From Cephalotus follicularis (Eukaryota; Streptophyta; Magnoliopsida; Oxalidales; Cephalotaceae): DNA of 64,000 nucleotides. Below the pieces are notes generated by a model that was given only the letters and a program-made list of their open reading frames with translations, did not search any database and was not told the DNA's origin. Positions 11,605-24,200 of this stretch are shown piece after piece (within the stretch, counting starts at the first letter, position 1; the number at the start of each line of letters is the position of its first letter). Location of the stretch: assembly GCA_001972305.1 (NCBI GenBank), contig BDDD01000364.1, forward strand, positions 205,769 to 269,768, in the 5' to 3' direction. The translations under genes and the position numbers were made by a program.

Positions 11605-12095
11605 TGTTGATGCAAAAATCCTTTCCTCAACAGTATCCTACGTGGAGGACTTTGATTTGTTGAAGGAAACGCTGAGATATGCTCGAGAAGATGTTTTGAT
11701 GGTTGTCCTTGCACAAATAGAGTAAAAACTATGAAGGTCCATGAGCTTGTTCTCCCGGGGATACTTCGACGCTCAAGTTAGGCAATGCACAGGAGTTCAA
11801 TGTTCTTTAGTATGTAAAAATGGCTGACCTGTGTACAATCGTTGATTCTTGTATTTATAGCACTGGAATGTAACTGCTAATCATGGATTTCAGAGTTGAT
11901 GTGTATCCCCTAAGGAAATGTCCGAGGATCGCTGACATATCCCTGATCTCCACCGGATTTGGCGCCAGTATTCCTACTAATCACGATTCTTTGAGTTGGT
12001 AACGCCTGACCACGTGTCTGGGTCTCTGGAGGACATCTGTCCCAATCGCTCGATGACACGTGACAAAGTTTATGGGTTAAATTTTATCCGTATCA
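11605..12095 (-). repeat. 5' LTR of element A with promoter elements
   Basis: A 491-bp repeat. On the minus strand it starts TGATACGG and ends GCATCAACA. Two G-box cores CACGTG (12011-12016 and 12057-12062) lie in U3, and a TATAAATA box (TATTTATA at 11852-11859 on the plus strand) lies downstream of them. This fits a retrotransposon RNA polymerase II promoter. TSD TGTGT follows at 12096-12100. Confidence 0.93.
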
Positions 12096-12299
12096 TGTGT
12101 GTTTATTATTTTAAACAATATGTAGTAGAATTGTTTATATATATATATATATATATTGTGTTGATTGAATGTGTTAGTAATTCAGATTTTTTGACATCTA
12201 GTTATTTTGTTTCTCGAATTTGTTGTTCAAATATAATTTCAACGAACGAATGTTTGTGTGTTTGTATTCAAAGGTGGCCCAAAATATTTAAATATTTTT

Positions 12300-12567
12300 T
12301 ATAGAGTTGAGATGAAATTTTCCATTGGAAATCCCGTCTTTAAATACTTAGAGACGGAATATTTCAGGTTTTATGATGGACTGGATTCCATCATTGTTTT
12401 AAGTTCTAAAGCGGAAATAAGTCTGTCTTAAAATCAACAACGAAATTTAAAGACGGAAATTTTTGACGGAATCCTATTTCTGTCGTTGTTTACTTAACGA
12501 CACCAAATTTATAGATGGTTTTTGTCCGTCAAAAATTTCGTCTCAGATTTGCTGTATTCTTGTAGTG
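12300..12567. mobile_element. Terminal part of a CACTA-like DNA transposon
   Basis: The segment ends in CTTGTAGTG, the reverse complement of the CACTACAAG terminus of CACTA transposons. Before it lies a run of short direct and inverted motifs (GACGGAA, CCGTC, TTCCATC), as found in CACTA subterminal regions. No partner terminus is seen in 1-1153, so the other end is probably left of the window and element A probably landed inside it. Confidence 0.55.
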
Positions 12568-14230
12568 GTGCTATATTTAGCATATACTAAGAGTTATTCT
12601 ATTCTTGCAACTTAGGCTCATAGTCAAATTTTCTAGCCAATCAAATAATTATGATATTTCATTTAATAGGTTAATTTTTTACTATATATGGATAATAGAA
12701 CGGTTAAACATTTTATGTGCAGATGAAATATTTAGATATATTAAATTGACTTGAAAATTTACATAAGTGATCTGTATCAATTGAATTCAAATCCATAGTT
12801 GAATTTGAAAAAGATTAATCAAAAGTTAATTAGGGTGTCCATACACTTAAATTAGGTACATTGATAATGTAAATAGGTTTTTCTTATATATATATATGAC
12901 TGCATGTTTATACACAATTGAATTCTATATGTTCACTCTTTATTTGTGATTAATATTTATTAATTCTAATTATTATATTTAATATTTTATTAATATAGAT
13001 CACTCATAAAAAATTTTAAACCATCAAATTGATTGTGCATTGATTGACGATTGTGTACTTGGGGCTAACGTTGCGGTGCACTAGATAAAGGAGAGTGGGT
13101 TGGATTTTTTTAGTGTGGGTTGCGATGGTGTTGGGCTTTGGGGTGAAAGAGAGCGTGTGTGAAGTGCCAGAGCTAGAGAAAGAGTGAAGAGTGTCTCTCT
13201 CTATGTGTGTGTGTGAGTACGTGAGAAGTGCGTGTGCACGAGGGGTCATGTGTGAAGTGAGTGAAGGGTGTGTAGTTTTTTTTGGTAGGTTATACTCGAC
13301 GTGTCGTGACTCGTGAGGATAGTTTTGTCCTTGAAATAAAAAAATAAAAAATAAAGAGGTATATTGACGAGGAAAGAGTTGCCTTAGCCATGCTCTGGCC
13401 ACTTTAAAAAAATTATAAAAAAAATCCATATATGAGGTGAGGGTAGTGTTGCCTTCACCGTTTAAAAAACTTAAATGAAATAAATAATCTAGGTTATTTT
13501 TTAAAATTATTGTCGGATTAAATATTCGGATATTGGAAGTATTTTAATTTATGATTTTTTGTAATTAATTATTGAGGTATTAAAAAATTCTTTCAATATT
13601 TTCTCTAAAAAAAACTTTCTTCTCTTACTTTTCATCTCGTTAGACACAGACGTCAAATCTGCATCTGACGAGGAGCACTTGTGTGTTTTTATTTGTTCTT
13701 GGTTGTTAGTTTGGTTTTTGGTACTAGTTTTTTTAGGTGGCTTAAATAATTCAAATCTAGTGTTCTAAATTCCAGATTTGTTGATTTTTGTCCAAGATCT
13801 GTCCTTGTTAAGACCCGATCTGAAGTTTTATAACAATTTGGAGGAAATGATTTGAGTTTATGCAAAAATCATTTGTTGTTTTCCTTCTCTTAATCTTTCT
13901 TTAGTTCATATGCGAGTGATAACGGAAGTCACGGTAGTTGTTGACAACTACTACTAAATAATATCATTTTATAGCTGTCAATGACGGTCAGTATGGGATC
14001 TTTTAGCATCAATGCATATGTCAAAACTCATATTTTGAATTTATGTTGTTTCTTCTGTGACTGATTCATCTGGTTTTTTATGTTATGATTTATGACCGTT
14101 ATGGAGTTATTGTTGTTAGCCGTTATAAAGTTTTTGTTGATATCCGTTATGACCTTATATGATCTGCTTGTCCGATCGTTTTATTAACTGTTTATTTGCC
14201 CTTTATTTTAATGATAATTATCATTTTATC
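12568..14230. other. Intergenic, low-complexity and relic sequence
   Basis: No gene is recognised. A GT/GA-rich low-complexity stretch covers 13100-13270. Near 14229 the sequence ends in an A9 run followed by unrelated DNA, which could be the 3' end of an old non-LTR retroelement, but no coding remains. Confidence 0.5.
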
Positions 14231-14309
14231 CAAAAAAAAATGATTGAGGTATTTAATTTCTCTAACTACATCTTGTACAGAATATTTTGATGGCCAAAGT
14301 GAATATGTT

Positions 14310-14650
14310 GGATCAGGGTTATGTACTGAATTACCTAAAAACGACATATTTACGATTTATACTTTACAAATCCGATCGTTGGGTTTATATATCATACACG
14401 TAGATCATATCTACAAATTTTCAAGTCGATTAAATACTTCAAACTATTTCGTTTTCATATAACAATTTGGACCGTTATAGTTAGAAATGATGAAAAACTA
14501 ACTTAACCGATAAACTTGTTAGATAATGAAATATTTAGAGAATTTTCATTCTCTTTAAAATTGATATTTATGATTTACAGATATAGATTATCAAATACAA
14601 TGATCGGATTTGTAAAATATAACTTGTGAGTATACCGTTTTTATTTGATC
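14310..14650. repeat. Imperfect inverted repeat (MITE-like)
   Basis: A block around 14365-14425 (TTTACAAATCCGATCGTTGG and following) recurs inverted at about 14575-14625 (GATCGGATTTGTAAAATATA). The right arm alone is also present at 55790-55835 in the second copy of the duplicated region. This looks like a fold-back element or two opposed copies of one short repeat. Confidence 0.5.
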
Positions 14651-15260
14651 CAATACTAAACTTATACAACATATGAGATGATTTAACGTATTCACATTAT
14701 GTTATTTGGATTAATTTTACATTGTATGTTTTTGTGATTATACCTTTCAATGATTGAGACGGGGGCCTAACAAGCATAGAGAGTGCTGGTTCTGACGAAT
14801 ATTGCTCAACATAATGAATGCGACTTCTGTTGTTATCGAGACCCCGGCATAACTAGTATAGAGACCGGTCCTAACGATTATTCCTCCACATAATGATTGG
14901 CTAAAATATCATTCTTGTTATAAACTTATGGTATTAACTCACAAAAGAAAATTATACTATAAAGAGATTCAGAGAGAAATTGAGAGAGAAAGTAAGAAAT
15001 TTCTTATTATGAATTCCTTAATTTCTTCTTAACATTACATTCCTATTTATAGGAGTTTAGGGGTTGTTAGAATAGTGTTTGAAATAGTAATTCTATTTAT
15101 AGGAGTTTAGGGGTTGTTAGAATAGTGTTTGAAATAGTAATTCACTGTTATGGCGGCTGGTTTATACGGCTGCTTTTACAATAATTCTCCTTATCTTCGA
15201 CCATTTTGATAATATTATTCAGATTTTTTCTGCACACACTGCCGAAAGATACAGGTGTTT
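14490..15260 (+). other. Upstream region of SSL copy 1 with a copy-specific insertion
   Basis: 14490-14916 and 15184-15260 match 55703-56182 upstream of copy 2. The 267-bp block 14917-15183 is present only here. It is flanked by ATTCTT (14911-14916) and ATTCTC (15184-15189), which look like a duplicated target. It contains a perfect or near-perfect 50-bp tandem duplication at 15043-15092 and 15093-15142, each unit with CTATTTATAG. The insertion lies about 80-345 bp before the start codon and may change the promoter; that is inference. Confidence 0.7.
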
Positions 15261-18200
15261 ATGGCTCCTGAAAATCAGCAATCGCCCTCCGTTAGGAGTA
15301 CTCTAAAACCATGTGTATCAGCATGTTCAAGCTTTCTGCTGGTTTGTTTAATTGCTGTAACTCTTGAAATCTTCTTCTTCTCACCAATATCATCACCAAA
15401 CCTACTTGAATTGCCTCCTCCTTGTTCATCTTCCTTTTGGCCTACCAACAACCACTTACAGGTATATTTGTAGCTTGACAAACTTCTTTAATTTTCTTCC
15501 TTTTTATTATGCATGTTACTTACTATATATGGTATGGTATCGTTCCCTTTTTTTATTTCCTCTCTTTTTGCGCTGCAGAGAGTTGTTAAACTTGGAGAAG
15601 GACTCTTAAAACACCCAGAGGATATTAGTGTGGATAGTGAGGGAATATTGTATACAGCAACTAGAGATGGTTGGATCAAAAGATTGCATAAGAATGGATC
15701 CATAGAGGATTGGAAGATGCTAAACAGTAATACGTCATTTGGAATCACAACTACAAAGGAAGGTGGTCTCATCGTATGCGACATCGAGAAGGTAATTTAA
15801 AGGCAGTTGACAGTCTATAAACATTTCAAAGAAAGAATCTTGAAGGATTTAGATCAAAGTACGAGCTGCATAATGCCATTTGCGCTGGTTTTATAAATTT
15901 TATGTCACTATGATCTGCAGGGTTTGCTTAAGGTTACTGAAGATGGCGTAACAGTTCTTGCATCACATGTTAATGGATCCAAAATTAGGTAACTATGTGC
16001 ATCATGTAAATGACCATTAAGCATATATAGTATGCGATGTCGTATGCAAGCAATTACCTGGGTGTTTAAGTAAACACTGTCTGATCATAGCATGAAGTAG
16101 AGTTTGCTCATAATTTGTGATCAAATTTAGATGGTCTCGGGTTCAAAAAGACAAAAGTCATAATTCTTTTTCCTCTCCCTTCTCTCTAAACCGTACCCCC
16201 AACAGCCGACCCCCACCATGCCACCCCCTGGCCCCCCACCTCCGGTGGGGGCGCCGCCTGCACCTCTGACCTCCGGCAGCCCCTCCCTGGCAGCTGGTGT
16301 CGGACATTCCTCTCCATCCCCACCCTTAAAGACCTTTGCCTCTGTACTGGGCGCTCCTTCTTGCAACCCGTTCTGCCCACTCTCTTCTCTACCAAGCATT
16401 CCCCCCATCCCCCTTTCTCCCTTTTCTTTAACCTCCTTCGATGGCCTGCCTCTCCTCTCAATATCTCCCTCTGACTACCAAGCAGCAGCCTCCTTCGCCC
16501 ATCTCACGTTATTGGCAAAGTTTGCCTCCAATGTGCCTACGGTTAATGCTTTTGACGTTGAGGTCAACACCACCTGGGGGCTCTCCAAGCCGGCCACGGT
16601 TGGGCTACTAGACCAACGCCATTTTGCCATTCAATTTCAATCCCAGGAAGATCTCTCAGCTGCCTGGTCCAGCGTTTCCCGCGTCTTCTCCAACAAGCGG
16701 TTCCTCCTGCTGCGCTGGTCTCCGCACCGTCACCGTGACTCACCCCTCGCAGCTGTGTGGATACGGCTCCCTGGCTTGCCTATTCCTCTCCACAACCCTT
16801 CAATCCTGCAAGCCATTGGCGACTCACTCGGTCGTTACCTCCGCTCAGACGAAAACACCATCAAGTTCAAACACCCACGGGCTGCGAGAATTTGTGTGGA
16901 GTTGGACCTATCAAAGCCACCGCCGCCGGCGCTCTTTATTGCTGTCGGTGAAAGGAAGCTTCGTCAGCGCCTGGTCTATGAGACCCGCCTTCTATATTGC
17001 CAGCACTGCCACCTCCAAGGACATGGAGCTGCCACCTGCCGCTCCCGCAAGAGAAATATGTCCTCGGTTTCGGCGCCCCAGACAGCGCCCTCAGGTACGG
17101 TCATCAGTGGTGGTTTGCTGCCTGCAGGTACCTACTCCAATGGGCTCCCCAACCCTCCCCACCCTCTGCCGGTGGAGGCACTCCACAAGCGCCCTCCAGG
17201 TGTTTGTGGTAATGCCTCAATGGCTCCTCCCCTTTCCTACCAGACCCACACACGGGCAGTGGCACCAGCGGACTCTCCCCTAACCCTCCCTATGGCGCCT
17301 GCCCAGGCCCTATCTCCCCCCGATCCGCTGGTGGGCTCGGCCCTTTACCCTCCAGCCTTAAGCCCTTCTCCTACCTCACCCCCCCCCTTCCCCCTTTGTT
17401 TCGGCCTCTTGTGCCCAGGCCCAACCAGCACCCCTGCTTGGATGTGGCCTGGGACCAAATCTTTGTCCTCCCTCGCTTTTGGGCCCTTGCCCTTCACCTC
17501 CTCCTCCAGGCCCAACTGCTTCTCCAGACCCTCCTAATTGCCTAATTGACTGCTACCAAACAATGACTATTATTGGTATATTACTCCATGTTTGATTTTG
17601 TTAAATATTTAAGGGTAGTACAATTAATGCATTCATGTTTAAATTAATTTAATGAAATCTTGTGTGGGTTCAATTTTGTTAAATATTTAATATAATTAAA
17701 CTGTATATTTTAATATAAAATAAAATATAATAACTAATAAAATCTTAGTTTATTATACTACAACAGTTTTAGTATTTTAAACTTTGATACGTACCTCTTA
17801 TTAAAAACCTAAATGTTAACAATCTTAAAATATTAAAAACAAAGAGCCACGACTTTCTGAAAGATAGAAGCAGAATACACGGAAAAAAAAAAACTAGAAC
17901 AAAAATAGATGCACGCTGACGTCAACAACGAAGCCGCTGATGTCAGTATCCACGGTTTTCAAGAGAAAACCGGCGGTCAGAGGTTGTCGTCGGTATAAGG
18001 AGGCATCTTCGTGATCACCATGCGCCGCTCGTTCCACCGATACCAACGTCGTCATCAAGAGTTGTCGGAGGAGGGAGAATGTGCCAGAAATAGAACCGGT
18101 ACTTTGCGTTTTCGATACCGTCGATCCAGGCCTCGTTAGACGAAATCACCGCCATCGGAGCAAGCATCATCGGCCGATCTGCAAATTGTCAACGGTCCGA

Positions 18201-21200
18201 TCATCAGAGGAAGCCGGGCGTGACTCCCCGTGCCAGACGCTCTGGTGCGTGTCAGTTGCAGCGGGAGAAACAAAATTTTTTTCTTTTTGTATGCTGTGAT
18301 TGCTCGGTTTTCTGATCTCGATATCTTAAACTTTCAGAGTTAGAATTGGGTAGTTCAACAGCCAATCCTAAGGTTTTTGAATGTTTTGGAAGCAGTGAAC
18401 ATGTCAGATCGGCAAGATTGGACTCAAATTGTGAGATTTATGCTAGTTTTTTTTATTTCTCGACACTGTTCATCCGTCGTTTTTCACAAGGTGCACTCGT
18501 TCTCTAGTATTGTTTCAATTATTTTATTTATTTTTGAAAACTCAAAGAATGTTTAAGATGCAAAAGTATGCGGTGTCCTTTAAGATGATCAACTTGAATC
18601 GTTTGGTGGATCTAAATTTAATGACTCATTTTGGTTTAAAATCTCTTGATGTTTTTTACACTATATTGATACGTTTGAAGACGTTTATGAATCTCAATGG
18701 CTTAGAGGTGAAGATTTCTACAATGACTACTTGTTGAATTGTCTATCAGACTTCAGCAAGTATCACACTTCAAAAGAAATTTGGGATCATTTAGATGCTC
18801 AATTCTAAAAGGAGAGGAACTGTCCAATGGATTTAAAATTTAAGGATGACAAGACAATCCTTAAGTAACAAAACTTAAGAATTTGATATCTAAATTGAGA
18901 AAATAAATGTTTGTGATTCTTTAATTGTAATTATTATCATTTATAAGTTACCCTCCGCATGGTACTTTTTAAAAACTGGAATGTATAAGAAAAATGTGTA
19001 AGTGGGATTGGATGATCTAAGCGATTCATTGGAATCGAAGATAAGAACAAAGTTAGGAATAACTTGGAGATGGTTAGCCAGCATGTAAGAATCAGTAACC
19101 ATGCATAGGAGAAATATAAAAATTTTACCGATTCTATCGCCCCAAGATCGACCTTATTGTATAAAGAAATCCATAAAGAATGTTAGAACAATTCGTAACT
19201 TCGTTTGATGATCAGAGATAATTATGGAACTTCAATCAAGTTCACAGCAAATCTCACAAATGTCCAACCTTTATGCGTATCCACGCAGACATACTGAACT
19301 AGAACTCTCTACCAATCTCACCAGAGAGAAAGTGTGAGAACCTAATATTTAAAGTTGCTAGCTTTTTTCCTGAGTTAGGTCACCTTATATAGACCCTCTA
19401 TTAAGGAGACTATTGTGTTGTAAACACTTTTCTACCTTTAATAGAATTTTATAATTATTAATTAAGTCTCTCCTTAATTTAATTATAGAATAACCCCAAA
19501 TTTTTCTCTAATTCAAATATACTATTTTGTGTGTGACCCCTAGATTCATTATAATGTTGACAGTAGATATATAACTATTGCATTTAATTAACTACTCTTC
19601 TAATTAATTAACCCACAATTAATCTTATTAATTATATTAGGATACTACAAGTTAAGATTGGTGACTAGCAGTGTCTGATGACTACCCAGATTATATGAAT
19701 ATATACTAAGAACCTTTTTAATTACAGTTAACGTGCAATTCAGTCATTCCACCATACAATACTCCAATTGAATCGAGGGTACGGATTTATCTGTCAAACC
19801 CCAATAATTTAATTTTATGTATATCGTCATTAATTTCATAATTCATGATGAAATTAGAAAACCTCTTTTTCTAATTTACATCCTGCTTTGGCCAAAGACT
19901 TTTCGAATTATGAATTAATCAGGCTACATAGAGCGTTTTCCCTTTATGACAAGGATGATGGATTCCTTGTTGACCATTCACATGCCTTCATACATAATCT
20001 ATCATATCCAATATTTCATCTTATGATAATTCAAAAAATTATTGATAATCATACCAAAACATGATATCATATACACAGGACAACTATGGTCTCTCAGGTC
20101 CAATGACCACATACACAACTGTAATAAAGAACTCCTAATTAACATGAAATGATAACTCCATTTAGGTGTTCTTAGTAGGGCCAGTTCAGTGAACTTATTC
20201 TCCAATAAGCATCACATATATGTTCTAGTGTCTACTACACTAATGACCATGAAATCAGTCGCACTCCTTGAGTAAAACATCATTTGTGATCCTCCATCCT
20301 GGTTCACTAATGCCCATTATAGTGATTCGATGATTAGAAAGATTTAAAAATAAAGCATAGGCAAGAACAACACATCTCACTATTATGATCTCATTATAAT
20401 TATATTTTCTTTACTTTAATTCTATTGGCTTTATCATAATAATTATCACACGAGCTAATTAGTAATTAAATTACTTAAATTATGATAAAGGTAATGCCTT
20501 ATATTATTACTGAATTAATAAATAAGATTGTTCATACAAGAAATATTGTTTAAACCATATTGATTGTATGTAGGGCACACATATATTTCTAACACGACAA
20601 CCATCAGCTGCTAACATGATTTCTATCCCAAAAAATTTTCTAAGAAATCCAAACTACCTAAGAGTGAACCCAAACAATTAGAGGCCAAAAAGAATATATC
20701 CAAAAAGAGGGGCAAGTGTCAAAACTGTGGTAAATAGAATCACTTTGTAACAGAGTGTAGGCTATCTAAAAAGAACAATTCTAACACACTACAGAAGGAA
20801 GCTCATATGCTGGTGGGCAAGACTGAGCCTAACAATTTTGTTACCATGATAGACAAAGGTGATGCCAGTACTTCTTTAGAGTAGTGGCTAGATTCAGGAG
20901 CATGTAAGCAACAACAAGAATATATTTGCTGAGTCTGTTAAAGTTGTAGAGATTGTTACAGGGACTAGTGGAGTATCAATGGAGGTGACTCACATAGGAA
21001 CTTTCAACTTGGTTTTCTCTTCAAATAAGACCTTAATTTTAAAAGATGTTGAAGTATAGTTCCTAATCTTGAAAAGAATTTGATTTCACTTAGTATTTTA
21101 TGCGATATTGATATGTGTATTTCTTTTTAAGGTGGTAAAATAACATAATTTGTTAACTCTTATTATTTTGGTTATGCTCACTTAATCAATGGTGTGTATA

Positions 21201-24200
21201 GATTGAGTTTAGCAAATGAGACAATTAACCAAATTAGTTCAAACTTGGTTGATCCTAAAACATTGCATTAAATATTGGGACATGTGAACTATAGGCTAAT
21301 GTTTAAACATGCTAAAACTCATAAAATACCATTAGATACTTCTATTAAATTTGACAGATGTAAAGTGTGTGCTCAAATCAAAATTACTAGAAAACCTTTT
21401 CGTCCAATTTTTAGAATTACACAACTTCTTGAGTTAATATATTATGACCTTTGTAATTTTAATAACTTCACTACGAGAGGTAGTCGTATGTATTTAATCA
21501 CTTTTATAAATGCTTAATACTGTATTTATTTTTTGAAATCGAAATATGAAGCATTTGACAAATTGAAAATTTTCAAAAATAGAGTTTAAAATCAATTAAA
21601 CTTAAAAATTAAAAGGCTTAGAAGTGATATAAGAGGAGAATACAAACTGGTAGAGTTCAAAGAATTATGTGCCTCTTAGAGTGTAATACTTGAAACTACT
21701 GCTATTTACTCGCCTCAATCAAATGACATAGTTGACCGTAAGAACAGAACGTTAACGAAAATGTTAAACTCTATTTTATTGACAGATGATATGTCTACTT
21801 GTTATTGGGGAGAGGCAATGTTGATTGTTAATCACATTCTGAACAAGTTATACCACATTCAAAATTTACCTCCACTCCTTATTAAATGTGGCATAAACAT
21901 CCTTGTAGATTTGATAGTCTTAAGATATGGGGTTGTATCACCTATGTACAGATGCAAGACCCTAGGAGACCTAAGGCAGGGACTAGGACAAATACTTGTG
22001 TGTATCTAGGAGACAGTGCTGCGAACCGATTTTTGGATCTATCAACCATTATGGTGATAGAATCTAGGGGTGCAGTGTTCTTTAAGGATAAATTTCTCAG
22101 AGATCGAGACACAACCTTGCCAAGACTAACAGAAATGGTTACATATTCAATTGTAGAATTTGAATCAAATACTTCTGACACTTTTCCTATACTGATTTAT
22201 GAATCAGAACCGATAAAAGTATATGCAAAAGATCGAGTAGCCAAGAATTTTGGTGAGGAATTTGTGACCTATCATTTAGAGGATGATTCATCTAGCTAAA
22301 GAAAGCGATGAGATCTCGGGACTTGTTGTTATAGACAGAAACCACTAATGATGAAATGAGCTATCTGTTACAAAATAAAACTGGAAGCTCATCGATTTAC
22401 CAAAAGAGGCTAAGGCTATGGACTGTAAATGAGTTTTGAAGAAGAAACATAATCCTGATGAATATATAGCACGATATAAAGCATGTTTAGTAGTTAAGGG
22501 CTATATTCAAGTCAGTGGGATAAATTATATATTTTGATATCTACTCATCGGTCTGTTATTTGGCAACGATAATGATTCTTCTTGCTTTGGCATCTATTGA
22601 GCGCTATGTTGTGTATCAAATGGATGTAAATATGGTTTTCCTTAATAGAGACATCACAGAAGAAATCAACATGAACCAACCTGAAGGGTATTTCATGATA
22701 GGTTTTGATAACAAAGTTTGTAAATTAAATAAATCTTTGTATGGTCTTAAATAAACACCTATCTTATGGCATCAAAAATTTTACATGACAGTAAAGAGTT
22801 TTGTTTTTAGACCAATAACTCAGATAAATGTCTTTACTTTCACTCTATGTCAAATAAGGTTGCAATTACCTGCTTGTATGTAGACACCACTTTGATTCTT
22901 GGTTCCGGTCATTTTGTAGTGAGTGACATAAAAGCAACCTTGGCTAAAGAATTCGACATGAAAGATCTTGGTATGAATGTAAGTTTTGATAGTCAACGGA
23001 TTACTTTTAGTCAAGCTCATGATATTGAGAAACTACTTTCTGAGTGGGGATACAATGATTGTAAACTAACTGAGATACCTTATGACTATAACAAACAGCT
23101 GAAACCTAATGAATGAGACAATGTGAATCAGTTGGATTACTCTAAACTGATTGATAGTCTCGTGTATGCGATGAATTGCACTAGGCTCTAGACATAGCCT
23201 TTGCAGTAGGCATACTGAGTCGTTTTACTAATAATCTTGGCAAGAAGCATTGGGATGCCCTTATGAGACTGATGAGATACCTAAATGGTAATCTAAGATA
23301 TGCTATGTGCTATAGTAGACGTCCTCCTATCTTAGAAGGATAGTCTGATGCATCGTGGTGCGTAGAAGTGAGAGACAATAAATTTACCAGTGGTTATGTA
23401 TTTTACACTTGGTGGAGCAACTGTTGCATGGGAATCCAAGAAGCAGACAAGTTCATCTATGGAGCTGGAACTTTATGCTCTAGCTTTTGCAGGAGATGAA
23501 TTAGAATGTATAAGGGATCTGATAATGGATATTCTATTGACTAGCTTAAAGATCAGTTCTTTAAGTGTGTTATGCGATAATCAAGCTACAAAAACGATAG
23601 TTCACAACTCATTCTTTAATGGTAAGAGGAGACATATTAGGCTGAAACATGTCATGCTGCATTATCTCATAAAACACGGGATCATGACTTTGGTCTAGTG
23701 CGATCGAAGGATAATATGGCAGATGCTCTTACACATAGACTGAACAAAGATCGAACATTCAAAACTATGAGGGATGTCGGATTAAAGACTATTTAGACAG
23801 GTCTTAATCTTTTTATGAAATAATTTCAAATTTGATGATGTAGCAATCTTTGAATGAAACATGCTTACCTAATTTTTCCACAAAAGAATATGAGAATTGT
23901 TTGATATATTTTAATAATGTTAGAAGTTGTCTTTATATCATTCTATAATTGATTATATATACGTCTCTCATGGTATGCTGTTTCATTTTAAATTTGATGA
24001 TCAACATAAAGCTATGTTTTATATGACGACTGTAACATTCCAAATGGAAACGTGGAATGGTTCTTGCAAAAGAAACTGTTTATGTTTTGTTCTTATATAG
24101 AAACTTGACGATAATGCTTATTGACTTTGATAATTTTTCACTATTATATTTTCTTTTATTCTATTAACTGAAGAAATAATTGCAAAATAAAACAGTAAGT

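Larger units (their letters stand above)
1159..12095 (-). mobile_element. Ty3/gypsy LTR retrotransposon A, Tat lineage, with extra antisense gene
   Basis: A full-length element in reverse orientation. It has two 491-bp LTRs (1159-1649 and 11605-12095), both reading TGTTGATGC to TATCA on the plus strand, and a perfect 5-bp target duplication TGTGT at 1154-1158 and 12096-12100. On the minus strand the order is gag, protease, reverse transcriptase, RNase H, integrase, which is the Ty3/gypsy order. The RT wording ([17 protein letters not shown]), the second RNase H-like region with WKLSMDA, and the primer site point to the Tat clade. A multi-exon gene runs on the plus strand between pol and the 3' LTR. 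Stops and frameshifts in every gene show the copy is dead. The two LTRs differ at roughly one position in nine by my hand comparison, so it is older than element B. Confidence 0.95.

Noticed and set aside
12137-12160. (TA)n run as a regulatory or origin element
   Set aside because: Simple microsatellite in AT-rich intergenic DNA; nothing else supports a function.
13016-13429. 137-codon minus-strand open frame
   Set aside because: It runs through GT/GA low-complexity sequence, has no domain likeness and no supporting gene structure.
15364-15609. 81-codon plus-strand frame overlapping SSL exon 1, intron 1 and exon 2
   Set aside because: It crosses the donor and acceptor sites in another frame from the conserved SSL exons, so it is a shadow.
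16125-16150. GGTCTCGGGTTCAA as a tRNA or SINE B box
   Set aside because: No A box at the right spacing, no cloverleaf and no repeat unit; the match is just a short junction sequence.
16127-16461. Minus-strand open frames opposite the LINE-type ORF1
   Set aside because: They mirror the GC-rich, proline-coding part of ORF1; no domain likeness.
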